Of a stretch of DNA of 64,000 nt, positions 38,874 to 48,028 are shown in pieces; position 1 is the stretch's first letter, and each line of letters starts with the position of its first letter. The notes under the pieces were generated by a model that worked only from the letters and a program-made list of their open reading frames with translations, was not told the origin of the DNA and searched no databases. The position numbers and the translations under genes were made by a program. The stretch is taken from NCBI GenBank assembly GCA_031272715.1, contig JAISTH010000018.1, positions 1 to 64,000 of the forward strand, in the 5' to 3' direction. The stretch comes from Desulfovibrio sp. (GTDB lineage Bacteria > Desulfobacterota > Desulfovibrionia > Desulfovibrionales > Desulfovibrionaceae).

Positions 38874-41800
38874 CTAGAATTCCATCCTCAGCGTGCCAAA
38901 GATCCCATGTGAAGTCGTGTGCTCCGAAACCAGGAGGCTATAATTGAGGCCCACCCACACGTCGTTCTTGCCAAACTCGAGTCCAGCCGTGCCCTGGTAG
39001 GCGATGTAGTCCATCACGCGGACGCGCAGATCCGCATTGTCGTTTATCCCGGTGAACCTGACTCTGGACCGTCCCTCCACGTCGCCCGCAGCGGGGATGA
39101 CGACGAGGTCCACGCTCGGCTTCACCCGCCAGCCGTTGCCGGTTTCGATGTCCTTCACGAAGGCGACGCCGACGGGGAAAGTCCAGATGTCGTGATGGAC
39201 GGCATCGGCGTGGAGGACGGAATTGCCATCGCTCTTCACGTCGTAGGGATGCGTGGCCAGGTGCATGTACCGGGCCCCTGCGTGGGGGACGATGTCCACG
39301 CCCGGCGTTTCGACCTTGTACTCAAGCTTGACGCCGGCGGAGAGGGCGTAGCCCTGGATGTCGGCCTCGAGATCCGCCATCCGCATCCTGTCCGGGACAG
39401 CCTGCCGCATCGTGCTGTAGGATCCCGTGTAGTTGACGTCAGCCACTGCGGAGAAATGGTTCACGGCAAAGCCGCCGTACGCTCCGATGCCCCAATACGT
39501 AAAATTGTTGGTGGTCTTGGCGAGTTCCCCTGAGCCCTCGGAATACCCGCCGCCCATGCTGGCACTGAGGCCGACCCTGACCATGCCGGCGGCCGTATAG
39601 TCAGCGCCGACGGACACGCCGCCCAGACCGCCGTGCCAATCCATCTTGAAGTTCCCGGCCTTCATTCCCCAAGCGTTGTGGGACTGATAAAGGGGCATGA
39701 TCCAGAGGGCCAGTCCATTCTTGCTCATATCATCGCCCACCGCGCGGTTCACGGTGCCCCTCTCGTCCTGGACCATCATGCCGCCGCCCATGGGATTGGC
39801 GAGGGAGAGCCGCTGCGTGGCTGCACTCATGGCCGCGTCCGAAGCGATCCTGGTCATCTGTGGGGCTGCGCCGAGGGTGGCGACCCGGGCGGCGGACTCA
39901 ATGGTTCTTGCGGCGAGTGCGTGGTCACTTCCGATATATCCGGTGTTAATCGCACGTGAGATGAATTTCAAGCCCCCCTTGGACGAATAGACCGTCTCGT
40001 TGATATCATACTTTTGAATAACATCGTCTACGATTCTTGCCAGTTCACTATCAATTTTAGGCCAAGTGTTTGCACTTACTGTTGATATTTTAATTCTTAA
40101 ATTTTTTTTATTCGTGGCAGAAGTTATCCATTCGCCTGTCAATATAATCAAATCAGAATCCGCACTAAGCCTGTTATTAACCCAAGCATTGTCATTTCCA
40201 TTATCAGCTATTTCTATATTATTACCAAGAATCGTATATGGCAAATAACTTTCGCTATCTGCATCACTGACTTTTGCGCCAACTATCTTAAGTTTAGCGC
40301 CTGCGCCAATATAAGCACTAGTCGACTTTGCAGCTGATATTGCACCGGCGGGCTCTTTTGCAGCCTTTGCTGAAACGACTAGCATTGTATTATTAGCAAA
40401 ATGGATCTTACCACCCTCAACACTAGAAGCTAGAGTTGATCCCATTTCTGAATTGACACTAAGGCCTGTGCTATCGCTAAGTTGTATCGGTGAAAAAATA
40501 CCAAGTGCTGAGACTATATTCCCTTCGGAAAGTGGGCCGACAATCGTTGGCAGAAGTTTTTCTAAGGTGTCATTTGTCACACCAGATGGAAGATACTCTG
40601 GCGTTCCAATGGCTAAATAGGAATTCTGTCCAACACCTACGTTGCCATTTAGGTGATATATATCACTTGTACTATTAATTCTGTCCATATCTTTAATATA
40701 CATTGTTGTTGACGGCAAGCCCCATGCTGGATCAACGAGAAGCATTCCACTATTTAATACAAGTTTATCAACCTTAACAGTTGTACCTGTTTCAGTATTG
40801 TAATCGTCATCTTGACCTACTTCTATTTTTTTACCGGCTGCTCCTTCAAGTGTGTTAATATTCGCAACAATACCGTTAGAGATGACAGAATCATCCTTTA
40901 GTACTAGTGACGATTTTATTTCTAGCTTGCCGCCTTTTGCATTCATATTATATGCATACACATTGTTTGCATTTAATTCACCAAAATCCGAGACAAGTTC
41001 TTTAATAGCCATTTTATCTGTTCCAATATCTGATAAATTTGTACCATTTTTTATTGATAGTTTACTTCCTGATTGAATGACAAGACTTCCCGTCTTATCA
41101 GTTTTTGTCTCAACTTTTTCTGTGGTAATATTTCCAGCAATATATGCTGTTGCATTACTACTATCAAACGTTATATCTTTAATATTTTTTTCAACGCCTT
41201 TGGTTCCGAGTGTTAATGAAGCATTATCTCGAAGCAAAGCGCCTGCAGAGTCACCATTTTGTAGTGTTATTAGATAGGGTCTATCATCTGCACCAGCAAT
41301 AGTAAGATTTGTTCCGATACTTAATTCGGTGACATTTTCATCTAATCCAACCATGCCTACGACACCTGAAAGGTATGTATTTCCAGAATTATCATTTTTT
41401 GTGTTAACTATTATGTTTCCTTCAAAGTTAGCTCCAAATTGTGCCGGTAGACTAGTAGGTATACTACTATAACTAATTTCATTACTCTGATCAGGCAATA
41501 TCCCAGATATATTACCCAAAATTATACCATCGCCTGTTGAAAAAAATTGATCGTATACTTTGTTAAAATCAGCTGAGCTGTACGTATAGTCATAGTCAGT
41601 CAAATGAATTATACCAGTGCTAAATGTACCATTTATTGTAACATTGCCATTTTCTGAGTTAAAAACAAGCTTTGCATTTTTTTCAAGCGAAAAGCTTGCA
41701 ACGCTTCCACCGACAGCATTAAAGCCTATAATTCCATCATCCCCAACTGTTATTGTATTGCCACTTGCTAGCACCCAATCTCCAGTATTTATGCTTACCA

Positions 41801-42680
41801 GCCCATTTATAATATGTATATCTGCATTAATGCGTCCAGATTTTATCAATGAGTCTGTAGCAGGTTGGTCACCTAGATTTAAATATGTTCCTACATTTGG
41901 TTTCGTATTGTCATTGCCAAGTATTAATTTTTTACCATAAATACTACCATGAGTTAAATTAGTGTCTTGTGATTCTATGTAAATATTCCCATTTGCAACT
42001 GTTGTCTCTTTTGCCAAATTTAATCCAAGTGTATAAATTTTACCATAATCAAAGTCTAATTTTAACGTGTTTGCAGTCCCGGAAAAAGTCAATGTGCCAT
42101 AGATATGAGTTTTTTGATGTTCATAGCCCGTTATATATCCAGATGCTCCTTTTAGATCATCAATAGTATATGGGGCAGGTAGTGCACTACCAGATATAAA
42201 CCATGCAGGATCAATTGTTAAATTATCTATGATGTATAACCCATGATCCTTGACACCAGTGGTATCACCGCCTTTAATAATAATACTACCTCCATTATTT
42301 ATATCAGAATTTGCGACTCGTCCTATAAGAGATAATAGCTGATCGCCTGTCAAATATAGACCGCCTCTTCTGAGTTTTATATCACCATTATTTCTAAGTG
42401 TTGCACCATTATTAATGTGTATATCATAGCCATCATATACATATAATGTGCCACCAGAATATATCTCCAACTTATCAGTATATTCACTGGCATCTGTTGT
42501 TGTCTTCTCAACAGTCTGGTTTGCTGGCACTATAATATCGCCGGCTTTTGCGTTATCTGAGGAGAATACCAATAACACGGTAATAAGTAATAATAGCATA
42601 ATAGCATTCAATATAGCACACATATTGAGTACTATCATATAACTTCCCTGGAGATTTTTCAACCAATTCCATGAAAACAT
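38874..42680 (-). CDS. Type V autotransporter (passenger + C-terminal beta-barrel)
   Basis: Long repetitive passenger; C-terminal barrel ending GTLRMEF; SD GGAGGG before ATG. Confidence 0.88.
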   Translation of the reverse strand: MFSWNWLKNLQGSYMIVLNMCAILNAIMLLLLITVLLVFSSDNAKAGDIIVPANQTVEKTTTDASEYTDKLEIYSGGTLYVYDGYDIHINNGATLRNNGDIKLRRGGLYLTGDQLLSLIGRVANSDINNGGSIIIKGGDTTGVKDHGLYIIDNLTIDPAWFISGSALPAPYTIDDLKGASGYITGYEHQKTHIYGTLTFSGTANTLKLDFDYGKIYTLGLNLAKETTVANGNIYIESQDTNLTHGSIYGKKLILGNDNTKPNVGTYLNLGDQPATDSLIKSGRINADIHIINGLVSINTGDWVLASGNTITVGDDGIIGFNAVGGSVASFSLEKNAKLVFNSENGNVTINGTFSTGIIHLTDYDYTYSSADFNKVYDQFFSTGDGIILGNISGILPDQSNEISYSSIPTSLPAQFGANFEGNIIVNTKNDNSGNTYLSGVVGMVGLDENVTELSIGTNLTIAGADDRPYLITLQNGDSAGALLRDNASLTLGTKGVEKNIKDITFDSSNATAYIAGNITTEKVETKTDKTGSLVIQSGSKLSIKNGTNLSDIGTDKMAIKELVSDFGELNANNVYAYNMNAKGGKLEIKSSLVLKDDSVISNGIVANINTLEGAAGKKIEVGQDDDYNTETGTTVKVDKLVLNSGMLLVDPAWGLPSTTMYIKDMDRINSTSDIYHLNGNVGVGQNSYLAIGTPEYLPSGVTNDTLEKLLPTIVGPLSEGNIVSALGIFSPIQLSDSTGLSVNSEMGSTLASSVEGGKIHFANNTMLVVSAKAAKEPAGAISAAKSTSAYIGAGAKLKIVGAKVSDADSESYLPYTILGNNIEIADNGNDNAWVNNRLSADSDLIILTGEWITSATNKKNLRIKISTVSANTWPKIDSELARIVDDVIQKYDINETVYSSKGGLKFISRAINTGYIGSDHALAARTIESAARVATLGAAPQMTRIASDAAMSAATQRLSLANPMGGGMMVQDERGTVNRAVGDDMSKNGLALWIMPLYQSHNAWGMKAGNFKMDWHGGLGGVSVGADYTAAGMVRVGLSASMGGGYSEGSGELAKTTNNFTYWGIGAYGGFAVNHFSAVADVNYTGSYSTMRQAVPDRMRMADLEADIQGYALSAGVKLEYKVETPGVDIVPHAGARYMHLATHPYDVKSDGNSVLHADAVHHDIWTFPVGVAFVKDIETGNGWRVKPSVDLVVIPAAGDVEGRSRVRFTGINDNADLRVRVMDYIAYQGTAGLEFGKNDVWVGLNYSLLVSEHTTSHGIFGTLRMEF

Positions 42681-42847
42681 TTTGCCCTCCTGTCAAATAT
42701 ATTGTAGTGAATAAATTAACAGAAAAATTCGCTAATTAAGTAACGCATGGGATATGAGCGGCAAGACAGCAGCAACGCACCGTCACCATGCGGTGAGGCA
42801 CGTGGCGCAAACGAGGAGAGGCCGCGAGCGGATTTAGCTAGCGGCTG

Positions 42848-42885
<38 letters not shown>

Positions 42886-43710
42886 AGGAATCGTGCCAAG
42901 TCGTGGCGCGACAAACGAACTGCATGGGTAGTGTTGACCATGTCCTACTCACTTCGGGACAGCTGTGTTCCCCACAGGACATCCGCCAGTCGATCGAACG
43001 GGATGCTCCGCACACATGCGCCAGCGCACGAAGAGCGCCGACATCCAAGCATCCACGCCGACCGCCTCCCGCCTGCACTACCCCTGCATGCGAAAGGACG
43101 TTCAGGCTAGCCTCCCAAGTGGCGCCCCGTCAACCACCTGCACGCATGGTCTCGAAGGAAAAAAATTGCTGCCCCGACATGGCTCATCCCCGCCAATGAC
43201 GCCGCTCCGCTCTCCTCGACACTCCCGGATTCTCTAGAAATTCTCGAAACCCTGCCCGAAATTCGACCCCCTCGACGACCGATCCGGCGAACCCCGAATC
43301 GGATGCCGAACCGGCGATTCACGAGAAGGGAGGACGACCGGTCCGCCATATCGACAACGGCCCCGCCATGGCCGGCGAAGCCCTCTGATGCAATTTGGCC
43401 GAGGTTCTCGGCATGGGCCTCAAGTTCAACCATTGCGGAAACCCCCGACACCCTGGATGCGCGGCCGTCCCCCTTGCCAGATCCCCTCCGCAAGCCCCAT
43501 CACACGGACAGACATCGCCTGTACACGGCCATGATGGCCGTCATTCCGGGCAATCCAGCCATTTTGGGCGCTTGCAGGAAGCCCCCCGCGGAAGTATGCT
43601 GGTCTGTTGCTGCATGAGGACACGTCCGCGGGGAGGGAAACCGTCACCTTACCGCGGTCAAGGCTCCGCCCCGCCTGCGGTTCCGCCCCTTCCCAGACAT
43701 CTTCGGACCC

Positions 43711-46083
43711 ATGATCGACTACGCCCAGAAGCTCAACGCCGCACAGCTCGAGGCCGTCACCTACCCCGACGGCCCCATCCTCGTGGTGGCCGGCGCCGGC
43801 ACCGGCAAGACCCGCACCATCGTATACAGGCTCGCATGGCTCGTGGAGCACGGGGTCCCCAACTCCTCCATCCTGCTCCTCACCTTCACCCGCAAGGCCG
43901 CGGCCGAGATGCTGAACCGCGCCGGGAACCTCCTCGACCAGGGATCCCTCGGCATCCAGGGAGGCACCTTCCACGCCTTCGCCTTCAGCGTGCTGCGACG
44001 CTACCCGCCCCTCTGGCTCGAAGGCAGGCGCTTCACCGTCATGGACGGCCCGGACATCTCCGATGCCATGGCCATCTGCAAGGAAAGCGTCAGGGATGCG
44101 AAGGGCACGTCCTTCCCCAAGCCAGCGGCCCTCGTGTCCCTGTTCAGCAAGGCGCGCAACCTCGAGCTTCCCCTCAGGGAACTCGTGATGCGCGACTACC
44201 AGCACCTCTTGATGTACCTCGACGCCCTTGAGGCCATCGAAAAGGCGTACAGCAAGTATCGCCGCGAAAACTGCCTGCTGGACTTCGACGATCTGCTCCA
44301 CGAGCTCGAAGCGCTCCTGTCGGCCGACGATGCGGACGCCGCGGCCCTGCGCCGCCGCTACTCACACATCCTGGTGGACGAATATCAGGACACCAACCGC
44401 ATCCAGGCGAGGCTCACGCGACTGCTCGCCACGCCCCTCGCCGGGGAGACCGGCGGGAACGTCATGGCCGTGGGGGACGAGGCGCAGTCCATCTATTCCT
44501 TCCGCGGGGCCAGCGTCCGCAACATCCTTGATTTCCCCGAGACCTTCCCGGGAGCGGTCGTCGTGCGCCTCGAGGAGAACTACCGGTCCACCCAGCCCAT
44601 TCTGGACGTCGCCAACCACATCCTCCTGAACGCCTCGGAATCCTACAGGAAGAAGCTCTTCACCAGGAGAGGCGAGGGCGTTCCCGTGCGCCTCGTGCGC
44701 CCGCTGAACGCCGACTCCCAGGCACAGCACGTCGCCAAGCGCATAACGGATTTCCTCAACGCCTACGCACCCTCACAGATCGCGGTGCTCTTCAGGGCGG
44801 GCTTCCATTCCTTCTCCTTGGAAGTGGCCCTCTCCCGCGCCTCCATCCCCTTCCGCAAATACGGCGGGCTCAGATACACGGAATCGGCCCACACGAGGGA
44901 TTTTCTGTCCTTCGCCCGTCTCGTCGTGCATGTCGGCGACCTGCCCGCCTTCACCCGCGTGGCCGCCATGCACCCCGGCGTGGGGGCGAAGACGGCCAAA
45001 CGCTTCCACGATATCTTCATGAAAGACGGAATCGAGGCCTTGGAAAAGGCGCTGGCCAAGCACCCCGACCTCGCGGACGACATCGCCTTCGTCCGGGAGC
45101 ACGCCGACTCCCCACCCGGCGTGGCCCTGCCCGCCATACTCGAACGCTACACCCCGAGACTCCAGAAGCTGTATCCCATGAACTGGCCGAAGCGGGCCCA
45201 GGACCTGGACGAATTGCTGCGCATGTCCGCCGGCTACACCGACATGGAACTCTTCCTGGCGGACATCTCCCTGGAGGTGCCGGACGACAAGGAGGGCGGC
45301 GAACACGTCGTCCTGTCGACGGTGCATTCGGCCAAGGGACTGGAGTGGGACGCGGTGTTCATCATCGATCTCGTGGAGGACCGATTCCCCTCCTACCACG
45401 CCAAGAAGGACAGGCAGCTCTTCGAGGAGGAGCGGCGCCTCTTCTACGTGGCCTGCACGAGGGCCCGCCATCGGCTGGAACTCTACTCCCCTCTCACCGT
45501 CTTCAACCAGAAGTACCAGTCGAACGTCACCGCCGAACCCAGCTGCTTCGTCAGCGAACTGCCTTCCAGCCTGCGGGAGGAGTGGGTGGAGATGAACAAC
45601 GGCAAGCTCGTCTGCGCAACGCTCCGGAGCGCCTCCGGAAGTCCGCGCACCGGGCCCGTCCAGGCGGAACCCGTCCAGGCGGAACCCGTCCAGGCGAAAC
45701 CCGTCCAGGCGGAACCCGTCCAGACGGAGCCGATCCCGTCCGCAGGCCCAGCGAAGGAAGGGGCGCCATGCAGGCACAGGATCTTCGGCGAGGGGAAGAT
45801 CGTCAAGCTCGTGACCCACGAGGCGGCGGAGGTGTCCTTCGCGAACCACGGCATCAAGACCATCATGGTCAGCTATCTCACCTTCGACGATCCGCCTCTG
45901 GAAACCATCCGGCTTGAGCCCGTCCCGCCCGCTGACCCCGCGAAGGAAGGGGCGCCATGCAGGCACAGGATCTTCGGCGAGGGGAAGATCGTCAGGCTCC
46001 TGTCCCCCGAGATGGCGGAAGTGTCCTTCGCGAACCACGGCATCAAGACCATCATGACCAGCTATCTCATCTTCGACGATTAG
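43711..46083 (+). CDS. UvrD/PcrA/Rep-family ATP-dependent DNA helicase with duplicated C-terminal domain
   Basis: LNAAQLEAVTYPDGPILVVAGAGTGKTRTI; VDEYQDTNRIQ; VMAVGDEAQSIYSFRGA; LSTVHSAKGLEWD. Confidence 0.93.
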   Translation: MIDYAQKLNAAQLEAVTYPDGPILVVAGAGTGKTRTIVYRLAWLVEHGVPNSSILLLTFTRKAAAEMLNRAGNLLDQGSLGIQGGTFHAFAFSVLRRYPPLWLEGRRFTVMDGPDISDAMAICKESVRDAKGTSFPKPAALVSLFSKARNLELPLRELVMRDYQHLLMYLDALEAIEKAYSKYRRENCLLDFDDLLHELEALLSADDADAAALRRRYSHILVDEYQDTNRIQARLTRLLATPLAGETGGNVMAVGDEAQSIYSFRGASVRNILDFPETFPGAVVVRLEENYRSTQPILDVANHILLNASESYRKKLFTRRGEGVPVRLVRPLNADSQAQHVAKRITDFLNAYAPSQIAVLFRAGFHSFSLEVALSRASIPFRKYGGLRYTESAHTRDFLSFARLVVHVGDLPAFTRVAAMHPGVGAKTAKRFHDIFMKDGIEALEKALAKHPDLADDIAFVREHADSPPGVALPAILERYTPRLQKLYPMNWPKRAQDLDELLRMSAGYTDMELFLADISLEVPDDKEGGEHVVLSTVHSAKGLEWDAVFIIDLVEDRFPSYHAKKDRQLFEEERRLFYVACTRARHRLELYSPLTVFNQKYQSNVTAEPSCFVSELPSSLREEWVEMNNGKLVCATLRSASGSPRTGPVQAEPVQAEPVQAKPVQAEPVQTEPIPSAGPAKEGAPCRHRIFGEGKIVKLVTHEAAEVSFANHGIKTIMVSYLTFDDPPLETIRLEPVPPADPAKEGAPCRHRIFGEGKIVRLLSPEMAEVSFANHGIKTIMTSYLIFDD
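45658..45732 (+). repeat. 15-bp coding tandem repeat (GTCCAGGCGGAACCC x5, imperfect)
   Basis: Encodes VQAEPVQAEPVQAKPVQAEPVQTEP. Confidence 0.93.
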
Positions 46084-46101
46084 CCCCCGCCGGGCAACCC
46101 C

Positions 46102-47082
46102 ATGTCGCCACTGCTCTCGGAAGACGCCATCCTCGCCCGCATCGCCCGGCACTTCCCGGAGACGCATCCCGGCCTCGCCGTCGGGCGAGGGGACGATGCC
46201 GCCCTGCTCAAGAGGGGGACGCCCCTTGCGGTGAGCACCGACATCTTCCTGGAGGACGTCCACTTCCGCGATGCCTACTTCACGCCTGAAGACGTGGGGC
46301 ACAAGGCCCTGGCCGTGAACCTCAGCGACATGGCCGCCGCGGGAGCCGTCCCCGTCGCCTTCACCATGTGCCTCGGACTCGGGACGGACGTTGACGCCGA
46401 CTGGCTGGACCGATTCCTCCAGAGGATGGCCGTACTGGCCAAGACGTTCGACGTCGCCCTGGCAGGGGGGGATCTTTCCCGCTCCCAGAGGACGATGATC
46501 GCGATCACCATCTTCGGGGCCCAGGAGGAGGAATTCCTCCCCCGGGGCGGCGCCGCCCCCGGCGACTGCATCTTTTGCGTCGGTCCGCTGGGGCTCGCGA
46601 GAGTCGGCCTGGACGTGCTGGAGACCGGAGGCCGCAAGGAGATGGAAAGCTGGCCGGATGCCTGCGCCGCGCACCTGCGCCCCATCCCCCTCGTCGCCGA
46701 TGGCCTTGCCATCGCAAGGCAGCCAAGACCCTTGACGCTCATGGACATCTCGGACGGCATCGTCCGCGACCTGCCACGTCTGCTTGCGGCGGGGGGCCGG
46801 TCCGATCTCGGGGCGGAACTGCTCCTCCCCCGGGAGCGCCTGCATCCTGAAGTGATGCGCCATGCCGCCGGCAAGGGGCTCGACCCCGTGGAACAGGCGC
46901 TGCTGGGAGGCGAGGACTACGGCTTGCTGGGAACCTGCAAGCCCGCGGCCCTTGCATCCCTTCTGGCCGCCGTGCCCTGGGCGTTTCTCTTCGGCACGGT
47001 CACCGGGGACGGAAAGATCTTCTGCAACGGCAGATCCCTGGCGGCGTTGCGGGGATTCGACCATTTCGAGGCCGGGACCTGA
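46102..47082 (+). CDS. thiL: Thiamine-monophosphate kinase
   Basis: GRGDDAALLKRGTPLAVSTDIFLEDVHF; DISDGIVRDLPRLL; LLGGEDYGLL. Confidence 0.88.
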   Translation: MSPLLSEDAILARIARHFPETHPGLAVGRGDDAALLKRGTPLAVSTDIFLEDVHFRDAYFTPEDVGHKALAVNLSDMAAAGAVPVAFTMCLGLGTDVDADWLDRFLQRMAVLAKTFDVALAGGDLSRSQRTMIAITIFGAQEEEFLPRGGAAPGDCIFCVGPLGLARVGLDVLETGGRKEMESWPDACAAHLRPIPLVADGLAIARQPRPLTLMDISDGIVRDLPRLLAAGGRSDLGAELLLPRERLHPEVMRHAAGKGLDPVEQALLGGEDYGLLGTCKPAALASLLAAVPWAFLFGTVTGDGKIFCNGRSLAALRGFDHFEAGT

Positions 47083-47123
47083 CCTGCAGGTCGATGGATC
47101 GGATCTCGACCTCCGGAGGGGAC

Positions 47124-48026
47124 ATGCCATACTCGGACATGATGTTGAGGGATGCGCCGCTGGCGAAGAAGGGAAAATACCGGCTGCCGGGGGGCGAGGA
47201 CGGGTTGTATCTGGAGGTCGGCACGGCCGCCAAGTCCTGGCGCATGGACTTCAGGTTCAAAGGCAAGCGCAGGACCATGACTCTCGGGCAATATCCCGCG
47301 GTCTCGCTGGCCGATGCCCGCAAGGCGAGAGACGCGGCGAAGGCCTTGTTGCGCCATGACATCGATCCCGCCGCCGAGGGGGGACAAAGGATGAAGGAGG
47401 CGCACAAACGGGTGGAGGACAGGGAAAGGCGGAGCGGGCTGCAACACCGAAGGTCGGTGGCGTGCGCCAAGCTGTGCGACCTGTGCCGTGAGGCCAGCGC
47501 CAGCGGACTCATGTGCGGTTGCAGCGGGAACGCCAGCGTTCGGGTCGCCGGCAACGACTTCGTCATCACGCCGACGGGAAGACGCAAGAGCGCTCTGACG
47601 CCGGATGACGGCATCCACATCGTCGAGGGCCGACCGCTCGACCTGGTACGGCCTTCGTCGGAGATGCCGATGCACCTGGCCGTCTACGAGTCGAATCCCT
47701 TCATCCTGACCATCCTGCACACCCATCCCGAGGCCCTCTCGGCCCTGGGCCTGCTGCGGCCGGACGGGCCGCTGCTGCGGTCGGAACTCTTCGAGACGAA
47801 GGCGGTGCGGAAACGGCTTGTCCGGGTGCCGGCGCTGCCTCCGGGCAGCGAGGAACTGGCCAGGGCCGTGGGGCACGCCGCAAAGAGCCATGCGGCGATC
47901 TGGATGGATCTGCACGGTCTCGTCTGCGTGGGGGAGACGAGCGAGGAGGTCCTCGCCCTGAGCGAGGCCCTGGAACATCTGGCGAGAATCGAGCTGCTTG
48001 CGGCAGGCCGAGGTGCGCAAGCCTGA
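47124..48026 (+). CDS. Fusion of integrase arm-type (DUF4102-like) DNA-binding domain and class II aldolase/adducin domain
   Basis: GGAGGGGAC SD before ATG; GKYRLPGGEDGLYLEVGTAAKSWRMDFRFKGKRRTMTLGQYPAVSLADARKARDAAKALLRHDIDP then SGNASVRVAGNDFVITPTG, HTHPEALSAL, WMDLHGLVCVGETSEEVL. Confidence 0.82.
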   Translation: MPYSDMMLRDAPLAKKGKYRLPGGEDGLYLEVGTAAKSWRMDFRFKGKRRTMTLGQYPAVSLADARKARDAAKALLRHDIDPAAEGGQRMKEAHKRVEDRERRSGLQHRRSVACAKLCDLCREASASGLMCGCSGNASVRVAGNDFVITPTGRRKSALTPDDGIHIVEGRPLDLVRPSSEMPMHLAVYESNPFILTILHTHPEALSALGLLRPDGPLLRSELFETKAVRKRLVRVPALPPGSEELARAVGHAAKSHAAIWMDLHGLVCVGETSEEVLALSEALEHLARIELLAAGRGAQA

Positions 48027-48028
48027 GG

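Larger units (their letters stand above)
35200..42740. other. Low-GC accessory block within high-GC chromosome (except autotransporter beta-barrel)
   Basis: Visible AT enrichment and AT-ending codons compared with flanks. Confidence 0.75.

Noticed and set aside
44773-47130. 785-aa minus-strand ORF
   Set aside because: Antisense to helicase and thiL; no domain motifs
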